DNA of 64,000 bases from NCBI RefSeq assembly GCF_000471905.2, contig NW_006499973.1:2054881-2118880 (forward strand). Direction: 5' to 3'. The DNA comes from Amborella trichopoda. Lineage: Eukaryota; Streptophyta; Magnoliopsida; Amborellales; Amborellaceae. This document shows positions 34,931 through 45,674 of the stretch, piece by piece; the stretch's first letter is position 1; each line of letters begins with the position of its first letter. The notes under the pieces were generated by a model. That model searched no databases and had not been told where the DNA came from. It saw only the letters and a list, made by a program, of their open reading frames with translations. A program made the translations under genes and the position numbers.

Positions 34931-35986
34931 AGGCGAAGGGATTTCGACCCTGAAAGTGAGAAGTCTCGAAAGGTGAATAGTCATGATAGAGCTGACGCTA
35001 ATAGAAGCACAACCCACGCTGACATAGCTAGCGCTGATGGTTAGAGGCATAACCGGTGTAGACACCGTCAGTGTTGATCCTCAAGAAGGGCAGCGAACAC
35101 TAGAAGTTGGGAGCACAGCCGGTGTTGGCCTTTGGAGGACGCAGCCGACACTGGCTTCAGACGATGCTCGTCAGCAGGCACATCAAGACGCTCATAGTGT
35201 TTCTCGCATGCAGCAGTAAGTTGCATGTGGGAATTGGGGCGCTCGGCGATGAGCTACATGCGGTGATGTTCATGCGTGGCGCTGACATGGGCCGACAAAG
35301 GGTGATGAGTGATGGTAAGGCATGGCTTGTGATACCTGTTGGAAGCCAAGTCCTCCAGTACAACAGTGAAGCCCATGTTGTTCTGTGGAAGGGCATCCAC
35401 TGTGAACAGGGTATGCACTCCATTATAGGCCAGTTCATTGCCAAAGCAGCCTGCTTTGTATGTTTGTTACACATGTCGAATGAATTATGCCTTGTATGTT
35501 TGATATACACGCCAGATGAGATCTCTGACTTGTATGTTTGATACACATGTCGAATGAACTGAAGCTAACTTCTCCGAGTGGTTTTGCTTCGTCTTTTGGC
35601 TTGTAATCATCCTCCTACACGTCAAATGAATTGAAGATGAATCGAAAATGGTTGGCTTCTTCTTTTGGCCTATAACCGTTCTCTCTGGTGGTACTCGTCG
35701 AATGAATTGAAGCTATAACATCTTCAAGTGGTTTCGCTTCTTCTTCATGAGAAAGGCCTTTTTTTTTACCTGTAACTGTCCTCTTATCCTCAAATGCCAG
35801 AGCAACACTACAAATTTTGGTTTGTAACCATCCTCTTATCCTCAGATGCAAGAGAAACACTTTTGGTGTCAATTATTCTCTTTTCCTCAAATGCAAGAGA
35901 CTTGTAATCTCCCTAATAATAGGACTTTTGGCTTGTAACTTGTAGTTCATTTTTACTGCAAATAAAAGAGTTAGTATTTATTTGGA

Positions 35987-37234
35987 CTATCTTGCATACT
36001 TTTGCGTTGAGTCTCTTTCCTTTGAATATACATCAGGATAATATTTCTTTAGGTATCGCCCATTAATAGGGGACATTGCATCCTCTCCCTCAGGTTGTGC
36101 CAGTGTGTAGGCTCCATTTGGTGAAACCATTTTTACTCTAAAGGGACCCTCCCATTTGGGTTCAAATTTCCCCTTACGTCGACCATACATAACAATAGGC
36201 GTCTTGACAGCTAGCACTAGATCACCATGGGCGAATGAGAGGCCATTGACAGACTTGTCAAAAGCCCTCTTCAATCTCCCTTGGTTGAGTTCAAGGTTCT
36301 TCTTAGCCTCTAGCCTCTTTTCATCAAGCGCATCCAACTTTCGATATCGAAGCTTGACTCTCTCGTCTTCCATTATTCCTTGGTGAATAGCGACTCGTAG
36401 TGAAGGGCTTTGAATTTCTAGAGGTGAAACTGCTTCAGCCCCATAGACAAGAGAATAAGGAGTGGAATTAGCATCATTCTGTGTAGTAGTACGATAAGTC
36501 CAGAGTGCTTCAGGAAGCTTGTCATGCCAGTTCTTTTTCGCCTTTGATATCGACTTTCTTAAAATATTGCATAAAGTCTTATTTAAAGCCTCAGCTAAGC
36601 TATTGACTCGAGGGTGGTACATAATCGAGTACTTCCACTCAAAACCAAACTGATTGACCAAGCGATCAATATGGTGGCTCCGAAACTGGGGACCATTGTC
36701 AGATATAATCCGGTCAGGGACCCCAAACCGGTATATAATGTGATGTCGGACAAAGTTAGCCATGGTTGTCCCAGAAACTTTCTTAAGGGGGACTGCTTCA
36801 GCTCACTTGGAGAAATAATCTATTGCAACTAGAATAAAGACATGACCCATTGCCGAAGGACGATCAATAGGCCCTACAATGTCCATACCCCATTGTGAGA
36901 AGGGCCATGATGCCACTGTAGGGTGTACGGGCTTTGGAGGCTGGTGAACAAGGATTGAATGTATTTGACACATTTAGGGAATCACTAACCATGGAAGGCT
37001 AGTAATACCCCAATCTACATATCCGTTCATAGAGCTTAGGACCGGACTGGTGTAGTCCACAAATTGCTTAATGTACTTCTTCCAACACCTTATTTGCTTC
37101 CTGTATGTCCATACATCTAAGAAGAATACTGTCAAATGATCGCCTGAAGAGAGCATCTCCTTCAAGGAGGGTACACTCGGTAAACATTTGACGTATGTTG
37201 TTACATTCGGTATGATCTTCAGGAAGCCTGCCAT
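35987..37234 (-). pseudogene. Integrase of C copy II
   Basis: The zinc-binding end is in a shifted frame near 37030-37200 (LLRCMDIQEANKVLEEVH, ICGLHQSGPKLYERICRLGY then YWP). The catalytic core starts WGMDIVGPIDRPSAMGHVFI (first Asp), then VAIDYFSK followed by TGA where relatives have Trp. The 258-residue open frame at 35987-36763 has GVPDRIISDNGPQFRSHHID (second Asp), HPRVNSLAEALNKTL (catalytic Glu) and LVYGAEAVSPLE. It ends with PKWEGPFRVKMVSPNGAYTL and INGRYLKKYYPD, the typical Tat terminus. This is the natural end of the polyprotein. Confidence 0.9.
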
Positions 37235-37377
37235 GTTTTAGAAAATTAGTGATGGGTTCTCTCCAATCTTTTACCTACTCAATTTCTATGCATATTGGGT
37301 CAAAGAATTCTGGTTCTTGGTTTCGACCCTTAGCTCCTTCACTCTGTGCGATTTCTTGTTCAGTCTTAATTACTTCT

Positions 37378-38370
37378 TTAGCTGATAGAAGTGCCCAATG
37401 GATAAGGAGGGCACTTAGGGAAGATATTTCTCTCATCATCCGTGTCGACCTCGATTCTTAGTTCAATGTTTCTCCATTCTGCCACCCAAACAAATGTGGG
37501 TCCTGATGAGGACAATTGATTTGTAGCCCCAAGTTTTGTAAGTGACTCAGCCTGCGAGTTCAGCCTTTTGAGGATGTGACTTAGGGATACGTCCTCAAAC
37601 TCGGCCATATACGACGATTTTGCAATATCGTGAAAAGGCTTGAGAGTGTCTTTTCTCACATCATAGATCCCTTTAAGCTGCCGGATAACTAACTCAGAGT
37701 TGCCATAGATCTTGAGCTGCTCCAAGTCTAGGTTGAAGGTTATCTTCAACCCAATTATAAGGGCATGATTATCTACCTCGTTATGAGAATCGGCTATGGC
37801 AAGAGAGAAAGAAAGTGGTAATACTCTTTTCGGAATCAGGAATACCACTCCAGCTCCTCCTCGATCAGATTGGAAGGCTCCGTAAAAGTACATTTCCCAC
37901 GCATGAACAACCTTAGTACAAAATACTTCTTCATTAGGGAGATGGCCTGATAATGGAGATTCCACGAGTACAGGATGCGCCGCAAGAAAATCGGCTATGG
38001 CCTGACCCTTGATAGCCTTTTGTGGGACATACGTGATGTCAAATTTCATAAATAATGATGCCCACTTGGCAAGACGTCTTGATAGGCACGGGCGTGTCAT
38101 GAGAAAATTTACAGGAACTGCTTTTGATATAAGTTTCACTTCATGACCAAGTAAGTAATGAAGGAGTGTTTGTACCACGAATATTAAGGCCAAACACATC
38201 TTCTCTATAGGGGGATAATTCTTCTCGGCCCCCTGCATTCTGCGGCTCAGATAATACAATGTTGTTTCTTTTCCGTCATCATTGTTTTGTGCCAACAATG
38301 CACCGAGTGACTCATCCAGAGCAGCCACGTATAGAAGGAGAGGTTTTCCCAACACTGGTGTAGAAAGCAC
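37378..38370 (-). pseudogene. Dual RNase H region of C copy II
   Basis: A 330-residue open frame. Residues ~1-110 are the retroviral RNase H attached to RT (LSRRMQGAEKNYPPIEKMCL). Residues ~155-290 are a second, archaeal-type RNase H as found in the Tat lineage: WEMYFYGAFQSDRGGAGVVF, HNEVDNHALIIGL, LEQLKIYGNSELVIRQLKGI, LNSQAESLTKLGA. At the expected catalytic positions FDG is now FYG and DSQLV is now NSELV, so two carboxylates are lost. The conserved fold with lost active site means past function only. Confidence 0.85.
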
Positions 38371-39479
38371 TGGAGGGTTGAGTAAATATTGTTTGATGTC
38401 ATCAAGAGCTTCCTGACATGCTTCGTCCCAGATGAAAGGGATATCGTTCTTTAACAGGTGTGTGAAGTTTTACGGCGACCTGAGAAATTTAAGATGAACC
38501 TGCAGATGTAACCCAACTGCCCTTGAAGAGAGCGCAGTTCTCGCAGTCTAGTTGGTGATGACATTTCTTAGATCGCCTTGATCTTGACTGGCTCAACTTC
38601 AAGTCCTCGATATCTGATAATTAACCCCAAGAACTTTCCCGAACACACGCCAAAAGCGCATTTCAGCTGGTTCATTTTAAGTTAATGAAGGCGCAATCGC
38701 TCAAATACCTTTCCAAGGTATTTCATGTGAGCATCCTTCTCTTCGGATTTTACTACCAAGTCGTCTACATAACACTCTACCTCTTTATCCATCATGTCTT
38801 TGATGGTAGTCATTTCTCTATGGTATGTGGCACCAGCATTATTTAATCAAAAAGGCATCATTGTGTAATAGAAGACCCCTTTTGGCGTTAGGAATGCAGT
38901 GGCCTCCTCATCTTCAAGCACCATCCGTATCTGATTATACCAGGAGTATCCATCCATGAAGGAAACGATTTGACAATGAATCGTTGAGTCGATGAGGACC
39001 TCAGTGAATAGCAATGGGAAGTCATCCTTGGCACAGGCGCTATTGAGGTCACGGAAGTCAATGCAGACCCTAATTTTACCGTTCTACTTCTTGACTGGAA
39101 CAACATTTTCTAGCCATTTTGAGTACTTGACTTCACAAATGAACCCTACTTGTCAGAGTTTGGTCACCTCGGCATCTATCTGCATCTCGAGGTCAGGCCT
39201 GAACCTCCTTGAATTTTGCTTGGCAGGTTTGACAGTTGGATCGATGCCCATACGATGAACGACGACTTGAGGATCTAAACCGAGCATCTCATGGTAATGC
39301 CAAGCACAGACGTATTGGTTTTCTCGCAAGAAAGTAGTGAAATTTTCTTTTTCTTCTAGAGGCATATTTGTCGAAATAAAAGTAGGCCTAGGGTCAACAT
39401 CATCTTTTAGATTTATTTCTTCGAGCTCATCAGCAGTAGCTTGACCGCCTTCTTCCCATTCTTTTGGGGCTTCCTCCAA
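38371..39479 (-). pseudogene. Reverse transcriptase of C copy II
   Basis: The open N-terminal part, 39153-39479, has LEEINLKDDVDPRPTFIST, ENQYVCAWHYHEMLGLDPQV and QNSRRFRPDLEMQIDAEVTK, the classic Tat/Ogre start. With scattered stops it continues as WLENVVPVKK, KIRVCIDFRDLNSACAKDDF, FMDGYSWYNQIRM, and ECYVDDLVVKSEEKDAH (catalytic Asp pair, about 38760-38795), then RLRELRSLQGQLGYICRFI. The DDFPL, DGYSWYNQI and YVDD blocks are all recognisable. At least five stops. Confidence 0.9.
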
Positions 39480-40559
39480 CTCTTCCTTGTTGTTTTTAGA
39501 GGTTTTCCATCAAATTCAAGTGCAAAGAGCCATGACTCTGGCATCTCTACTTCAAATAGGGCTCCAGAGTATGTCACGACTTTTGCACCTTTTTCGAACT
39601 AAGGAACTGAAGGGTTAACCTCAAACATGGGAAGCCAATCAGGTTGCAGAAGCTTGTTTTGAAAGTTGCAGGGAAACTGAGGTTCAGCGATGGTAGAGAG
39701 AGACGCGTCCTTATATGAATCACACGGTATTTGCACGGGTGCCTGTAGTGTTTGCTCCATGCTAGCTGGTGCTTCATAGACTTGTACCATATGGCAAGCT
39801 TCTTAAGAATAAAAACACTGCCCCCTTGATTCTCTCAGTCTTTTCTCAAAGTCGGGCATAGGGGCCCACTGGGGTTTCTTTTACTTTGACTTTTTGTGCT
39901 TCTTCGAGGAGGATGGCGATGCTTTGGCTCGAGTCGTCAGGGCATCAGCAACTATTAAGAATCTTGCTTTCTGAGCTGGTGTCTTTTTCAACCACTTCCG
40001 TTACGTCTTGCTTATGTTGATTTCTTCAAATTCTCTGTCAAGACCCTCGAAGTTTGGATATATCAAGGTTGTATCTGCAAGAGACATAGAAGAGGAAGGA
40101 TGAGAAGCTGAGAAGAATAAGGAGGAGGCTTAGAAGGTGGGGGACCTTTAAGGTCATTTCCCTCATCAGACCGATCTGGGTAGCTTTTTGCATCATCGTC
40201 AGGATTGGACATGTGTAGGGGGTCTTTTAGGTCTGTCCCATCCTTAGACCGCCAGGAAGTGCTTTTAACGTCGTCACCCTCATTGGACGTGCTCTGAGTG
40301 GAAGATGGCACAAGGACGTCCTCTTGATGAGAAGGAAGGAGGACAGTGTAGGGATAAAATCCAGTAAGGTTGGCAGTGGGGGAAGGGGCCTGAGAAATTC
40401 TTGCTCCACTAGAGGTTGAGCGGTCTCATTTCTCCGTCGAGCAGCCCTTGGTGCCCATCTCCTTCTGGTTTTCTGAGGTGGTGTTTGATTCGTCTCGCTA
40501 GGCTTGTGAACAACCCTAGCTTGGTGAACTGCTTCTTGCTTTAAAGACTTGAGTGTACT
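39480..40559 (-). pseudogene. Gag-pol linker of C copy II, protease missing
   Basis: Contains WAPMPDFEKRLRESRGQ (about 39830-39880), the counterpart of 3434-3500 in element 1. Next is CHMVQVYEAPA, then 39599-39790 (QFPCNFQNKLLQPDWLPMF). No D-x-G-S protease block can be found between this point and the RT, so the protease was lost by deletion or lies in unreadable sequence. The 40000-40560 part is Ser/Pro/Asp-rich without a domain I recognise. Confidence 0.6.
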
Positions 40560-42345
40560 TCGCCCATGATGGACTATCCATGGCTGGGAAGTTGAGGTTC
40601 AGCAGAGTCTGAATCATTATTGAGAAGGTCTTGTGTTGGGAGGACCTCTTTTTGCACTGATGGAGCAGTGGCTTGGGGATCTCTTACTGGGATATTGTAA
40701 CACTCTTGACATTTCTGCTATTACTTTGCGAATATATCATGGAAAGTGGTGCATTCCCAAAGGTAGTGGCCCCTTATTTGGTGATACGGGCACCAATGGT
40801 CCTCAATCCCCTGAGCAAGGCATCAACGCTACCTTGCAAGCTTCGATGTGATTATGCCTTCATGAAGCATTATAACAAAGAAGGAGTGAAGGATACTAGG
40901 GGCTTCATGTTCTTCTTAGATTGTTACTGCATGGGAGGCTTCTGCTGCCCCGAAGGCCTTCTTTAAGTCTTCGTGCTTTATTTGACCCTTTTAGATCAGG
41001 GCCTCGATAATATCTTTTATCGTGTAGCAGTCATCTGTGGGATGATTGATACTTCTATAGTAAGCACAATAATTCACCTGAGTGTCAAGGCCAATTTGCT
41101 CAAGGAACTTGGCTTCTGGAAGCTGAATCATATTATGTTTCAAAGGGGTAGATCTTATTCCTATGCCTGGTGAAATACTCATCTCGATTAAGATTTGTGG
41201 GCGGGGGTACATAGTTGTATGGTTGTTGTTGCTTGCCTGCTCAAGGCATTGACTTTGTTTTGCTTAGCCCTTTGGAGCGGTTCAATGTTTGGGAGGGAGG
41301 CTTCTATGGATCAGTGACGGTGAAGGCTACACTGATTACTCCTTTCTGTTGGTTGCCTTGGGTGTTAGTCCGAGGGTTACCATTGCGCCGGTTGTTTCCA
41401 GAGCTTGCAGGCTGTTGTCGTGACCCGCCGTGGTGGCATGAAAGACATTCTATGCGGACTGATTTAGAGATCAATTCTGACATGGAGGTCGGATTAGAGG
41501 CCTATAAATGTAGAGCAATTTCTGGTCGCATGTTCCACACACAAGTCTGAACTGCTTCCTTCTCGAGCATAGGATTGGGATGGCAAGCGGCCAAATTTCT
41601 CCATCTTGATATGAACTGGTCCATGGGCTCATCGGGGTCTTGAGTCAGGGTGAGAAGCTCGATGGTTTGAACCTCTCTCTCGACCTCATAGAAGCGCTGA
41701 TAGAACAGTTTCTCCATTTCCTCCCATATGTACTGAGTTTAAAGGGAGTCGAGCATACCGTTGAAGGAGAAGGAGTCTCCCATCAGCTGTTGTTTCTCGG
41801 CATGCTGCCTGGAAGTGGGCTACATGCTGGTTCGGGGACGTGGTTCTGTTAAATAGGGGAAACTTTCCTTTCTTGCAATCTAAGGGAAATAGGACTTGGT
41901 CAATATACGAAGGGTACGGCCTTTGATAAGGCGTCACACCCTGTATCCCCAAAATTTGTCTATTCTTTAGGCTATAGGTTACCATAAAATCAATGTCTAC
42001 CTATGAGATGGGGTGAGAGAAAGAATTGTCCTGTGACATAGAGGGAAGGGGCTGCCTTGGAGGTGCACCATCTGAGTGATGGGAATTGACCTCATGGTTA
42101 GTTGATTGGCGTGTGATGTCTATACGATAGATCTTTTCCATCATCGCGTGCACCATATCCTCAAACTTGTTCATGCGCTCTTCCTGCACGCCACCAGACT
42201 CACTTACAACCATTACACTGATTGTTTCTCTAGGGAGATCAGTGTTAGTTGCAGTTTAGGGATTGCGAACTTGACAGGTCATGTGCGGTAGATCGGTCAG
42301 TAGGGGGCAGCATGCCACGATTGGACTTGACTCTTGTACGATCAG
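40560..42345 (-). pseudogene. gag core of C copy II
   Basis: Particle protein. In overlapping frames: KNRQILGIQGVTPYQRPYPS, YIDQVLFPLDCKKGKFPLF, MEKLFYQRFYEVEREVQTIE, LLTLTQDPDEPMDQFISRWR and NLAACHPNPMLEKEAVQTC, the conserved gag fold. At 40991-41212 is YCAYYRSINHPTDDC, a Cys/His knuckle-like motif that copy I has at about 10310. The N-terminal part ends at the LTR B junction at about 42345. Confidence 0.85.
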
Positions 42346-42728
42346 AGCCTTCAATTAGTGAAATCATAAATCATTCCATCATTATAATGCTAAACATTCC
42401 TTATAAAGAAACTCAATCATTACCCACGTAGTCCCTAAATCACCTACTCCCGCAGTAGAGGCCCTATCCATCAGGCTAATCCAATGCCATTGCTTAAGAC
42501 CTCTACCATCACACAAGAGGGAGGGTAATGACAAGTGGGGTATCCACTTCGTAATACACTCAACACACTAGCACAGTCCCCAATGCATATTGAGGTTTCG
42601 ATAGGCCCTTACCTTGCAAGGCATCAATTACAAATCATTTCATAAATCTAAAGTACGACCCTTTATCCTCTCCCTTAACCCGTTCCTATCATTATCCAGA
42701 TTAAGGGATATGCTGGCATCTCTTTCCT

Positions 42729-42889
42729 CACTACCAATGAGTGTCCCATCCCGTAGTAGGCAATATCATAGCAGCATCCACTACCAGTGTGTGTCCCACC
42801 GCGTAGTGGCCAACATTAATTTAAACAATGGCCATTCATCACATCATTATAACAGTATCCACTACCTGTGAGTGGCCCACTATGTAGTG
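42729..42889. repeat. Three hairpins in LTR B
   Basis: Inverted repeats lie at 42729-42758, 42779-42808 and 42860-42889, e.g. CACTACCTGTGAGTGGCCCA followed by CTATGTAGTGG. Equivalent to those at 1812-2002. Confidence 0.7.
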
Positions 42890-44379
42890 GTCAATAACAA
42901 TAGAAGCAGTGGCCATTCGTTGCCTCATAACTGATGAATCATATTTCATCATAACGTCATGGCATTTAGTAAAGGGCATGCATTTCATAAGCTATCATAG
43001 GGCATTTACACATAAGCTTGCATTTACACATAAGCTTTCTCAGTAGCATTTGGCATTCATTGTTAATTCATTTCATCATTATCGAGCTCGTGGCCCCTTT
43101 TTCTCACAAAGTACAGTTTGCATGGCATCATTCACATATCTTTATGGAATTCTCATGGAATTTATCATATGGCATTCACATTTATCATATATCAAGATAA
43201 CTTAGCTTCGCATGGTCATACAATGATGCAGTGACAAGTAACAGTGACATGCCCCTCTTAACGAGGGCATAACTCCTGATGTAGGGGGAGTTTTAGGATG
43301 CCTCAAACATGAAACCTTGAGCTAATACATATTTCTTTACAAAAACAGTGATTTGAAGAAATTTGGGTGCCATTTGATGGGTCAATAGCCAATACAAAAT
43401 GAGCCTTAGTTGCTTCAAATTTCCGTGCAACAGTGTGCTGTGACGTGTTCATGCGATTCGCGTCATATCTCAAAATCCATGAGGAGACTCAAACATCTCA
43501 AAACATGCAACTTTATGTACATTCATAAATCTTTCCACTTGCAGTAATTTCAGGTTTTTGGGTACGATTAGTTAAGTCAAAAGCATTGCCCAAAGAAGGC
43601 TACAGTTGCTGGAAATAGCAGCGACTGTGAACAGTGTTATGCCTCGACATTTAGGGTAATATCCTTTTATCCATGCAAAATATTATCATGACAAAAAAAG
43701 TTAAACTTGGAGTATACACACATGTCTTTCATTTGGCGCCCATTTGGTCCTATTTGGACACAATTTGGTCATCAAACATATAGATGGAAAAACATTCATA
43801 GTTCTGAAAATTCACATTCTCAAGTTAATATACTTTTAAAGAACACTAAGTATTTCCTAGCCAAGCTACACATTGGGCTTGGAACCTTATTCATAATAAG
43901 GAGTCTCACAGTGAGCGATTTCATGAGTTTTCATAAATAAAAAGATCAAACATGTGGTAGACACATTCATGGCATTGAGAAGCACAAACTGAAGCTTCAA
44001 CCTCATGTTACCCCATTCATTCTTCACATTTTCCTTTATATCATCTAATCCATTTCAACATTTTTACAACACTCATGGATGCATAGAGCTAAACCCACTT
44101 ACCTTGAATTCTCCCCGTATCACAAATCCTCACTCAGGGCCTTCATGGGCTTTCCTTGGCTTCACTAGTGGGCTGTCTTGAAAGGGGCCGCAGTGAACTT
44201 CAAGAGTGAGGGAAAAGTTGAGAAAAATGGGAGAGACCCGTGTTGCCCAAGGATTAAAAAGAGAGGGTGGTTGGAAAACACGGTGGCTGACGCAATCACT
44301 CATTGCTTTGGCATGTACAGGGCAACACTGACATGTACAGAGGCAGTACTTTTGACTAAGACACTCCAGGCGCTGCACT

Positions 44380-44640
44380 ATAAAACATCCAACTGGCGCT
44401 TCTCCAGCCGGCACTGCTCTCTTCTCTTCCAACCGGTGCTGCTTTAACCTTTGCGCTACTCTTTTATTATCCCACATGAGCTGCTCCAACTAGCGCTACT
44501 CTCTTCTTATCCAACCGACGCTGCTCCACCCGGCGCAGCTCCAACCGGCACTAATCTCCTCTTATCCCACCAGTACTACTCTCTTCTTATCCAACCGGCG
44601 CCACTCTAACCGATGCTGCTCCACCTGGCATTGCTCCTTA
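44380..44640. repeat. CCGGCGCTG-type repeats in LTR B
   Basis: About ten loosely spaced copies of AACCGGCGCTGCTC-like text alternating with CTCTTCTTATCCAACC. Confidence 0.7.
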
Positions 44641-44779
44641 TACATGCACGGTAATGCCTCAAACAACAATACTCCATATGCCTTTGCGTGCTGTGAAAAT
44701 CCTTACGCCTTCTCCCTCAACATTACATCTCTCTTCTCGAGCGACAATACTAGCTTGGGAGTAAATTGTGGCCCTTACA

Positions 44780-45652
44780 GAGGATGTCTGTGATGGTGAC
44801 GCGTGTGTGCCGCATGAAGAAGGATCTCGAGGAACCTGGTCAGCCCGGGCTCGAGAAGTAGTCTGGCCTTAGGAGGCTAAGAACTATGAGCAATTGTCTG
44901 TAAGAGAATAGATGGAGGCATGCCTCTTACAGGGTGCGCTTGTGTGTGCTGAGTAGGATGATGAGAAGGTCGTCTCCTATGTACTCGGGTTGGTGCAATG
45001 ACAACGTTGCCCCGAGCAATGAGATGAATGTGAGCAGCGTGTGTCGAACCTGGTGTTGAGAGGTCTAATCTTGGATACTGACTCGAGTGGGTGACCCACA
45101 AGCCTTGTGGTGTGTGAAAGAGGTAGAGGCTATAGGGTCTCTGCCTCTAGGGATAGAGACTTGTGGTGGTGCAAGAATGTGAGGGGTAGCCTTGCGACAA
45201 CCCACAAAAGCAATGGCAACTTTCTTGCCTTATGCAGAAGGAGACTGAGCAGTCTTCCGACATATACCTCAGGAATACGACCGACAAGTGACTTGCCAGT
45301 GGCTGAGTGTATGTTGTGTGCGGTAACAAATGTGCTACCGATGCAGGTGCTTTAGCGGAGGTTCCACCAGAGCGAGGAGATGGGGAGTGAGGGACCTTTA
45401 AGTCCCTCACACCGATCTAGGTTAAGACCTGTAAGCTAGACAAGGGGTCTTTATTCAAAACGATGGTTGGGAACGAAGTTGGAGGAACTTGTTCCCTAGA
45501 GACACTAGCGAATGAGGGGATAAGAAAATCCCCGATCTGGATAAATGGGTTACAGAACTTAGAAGCCATAAGTGAAGTGTGAAAAGATAACAAAAGTATA
45601 TAATAAAAGAAGAAACTAGCCAAACAAGAATGATCTGACTAAGGGGTAGTAA
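44780..45652 (-). pseudogene. Leader and gag N-terminal region of C copy II
   Basis: Colinear with 12253-13157 of copy I (shared GTCAGCCCGGGCTCGAG and GTTAAGACCT on the + strand). Frames are short and shifted. The first possible start is in 45417-45623 (MASKFCNPFIQIGDFLIPSF, also at 13020-13100 in copy I), which makes this a plausible Gag start. Confidence 0.55.
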
Positions 45653-45671
45653 GTTCCCAATAGAGTCGCCA
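45653..45671 (-). other. Putative primer-binding site of C copy II
   Basis: The - strand reads TGGCGACTCTATTGGGAAC three bases after the LTR end (AACCA GCT). The TGGCGACTC start is common just inside LTRs of plant gypsy elements. I cannot name the tRNA. Confidence 0.6.
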
Positions 45672-45674
45672 AGC

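Larger units (their letters stand above)
31209..35984 (+). mobile_element. D block of C copy II (region between pol and 3' LTR; reads antisense to pol)
   Basis: 4.8 kb lie between the integrase stop and the 3' LTR. The same block, inverted, is next to the C LTR at 53414, so it belongs to the family and not to a random insertion. In + direction it holds a ~222-bp duplication (31440/31665), an A-rich repeat, the TTTAAGGTCAT array (32380-33240), CCGGCGCTG-type repeats, a TATA box, then 1.7 kb with short unrecognised frames (longest 35107-35541, 144 residues) and AATAAA at 35961. The antisense PMD gene that follows the promoter in element 1 is absent here. Confidence 0.75.
42346..44779 (-). mobile_element. 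LTR B: truncated family-A LTR in the gag of copy II
   Basis: Matches LTR A from its start (TGTAAGGGCCACAATTTAC on the - strand at 44779) to the part equivalent to about 1400. The last ~560 bp (U5 side) are missing. Gag of copy II is colinear with copy I up to about 42345 (=11685) and again from 44780 (=12253), so ~560 bp of gag were lost together with the arrival of this LTR. No clear target duplication, so this is a rearranged remnant and not a clean solo LTR. Confidence 0.8.

Noticed and set aside
35107..35541. 144-residue frame in the D block as a replacement antisense gene
   Set aside because: No recognisable domain, overlapped by an equally open frame on the other strand, and not seen in the other D copies.
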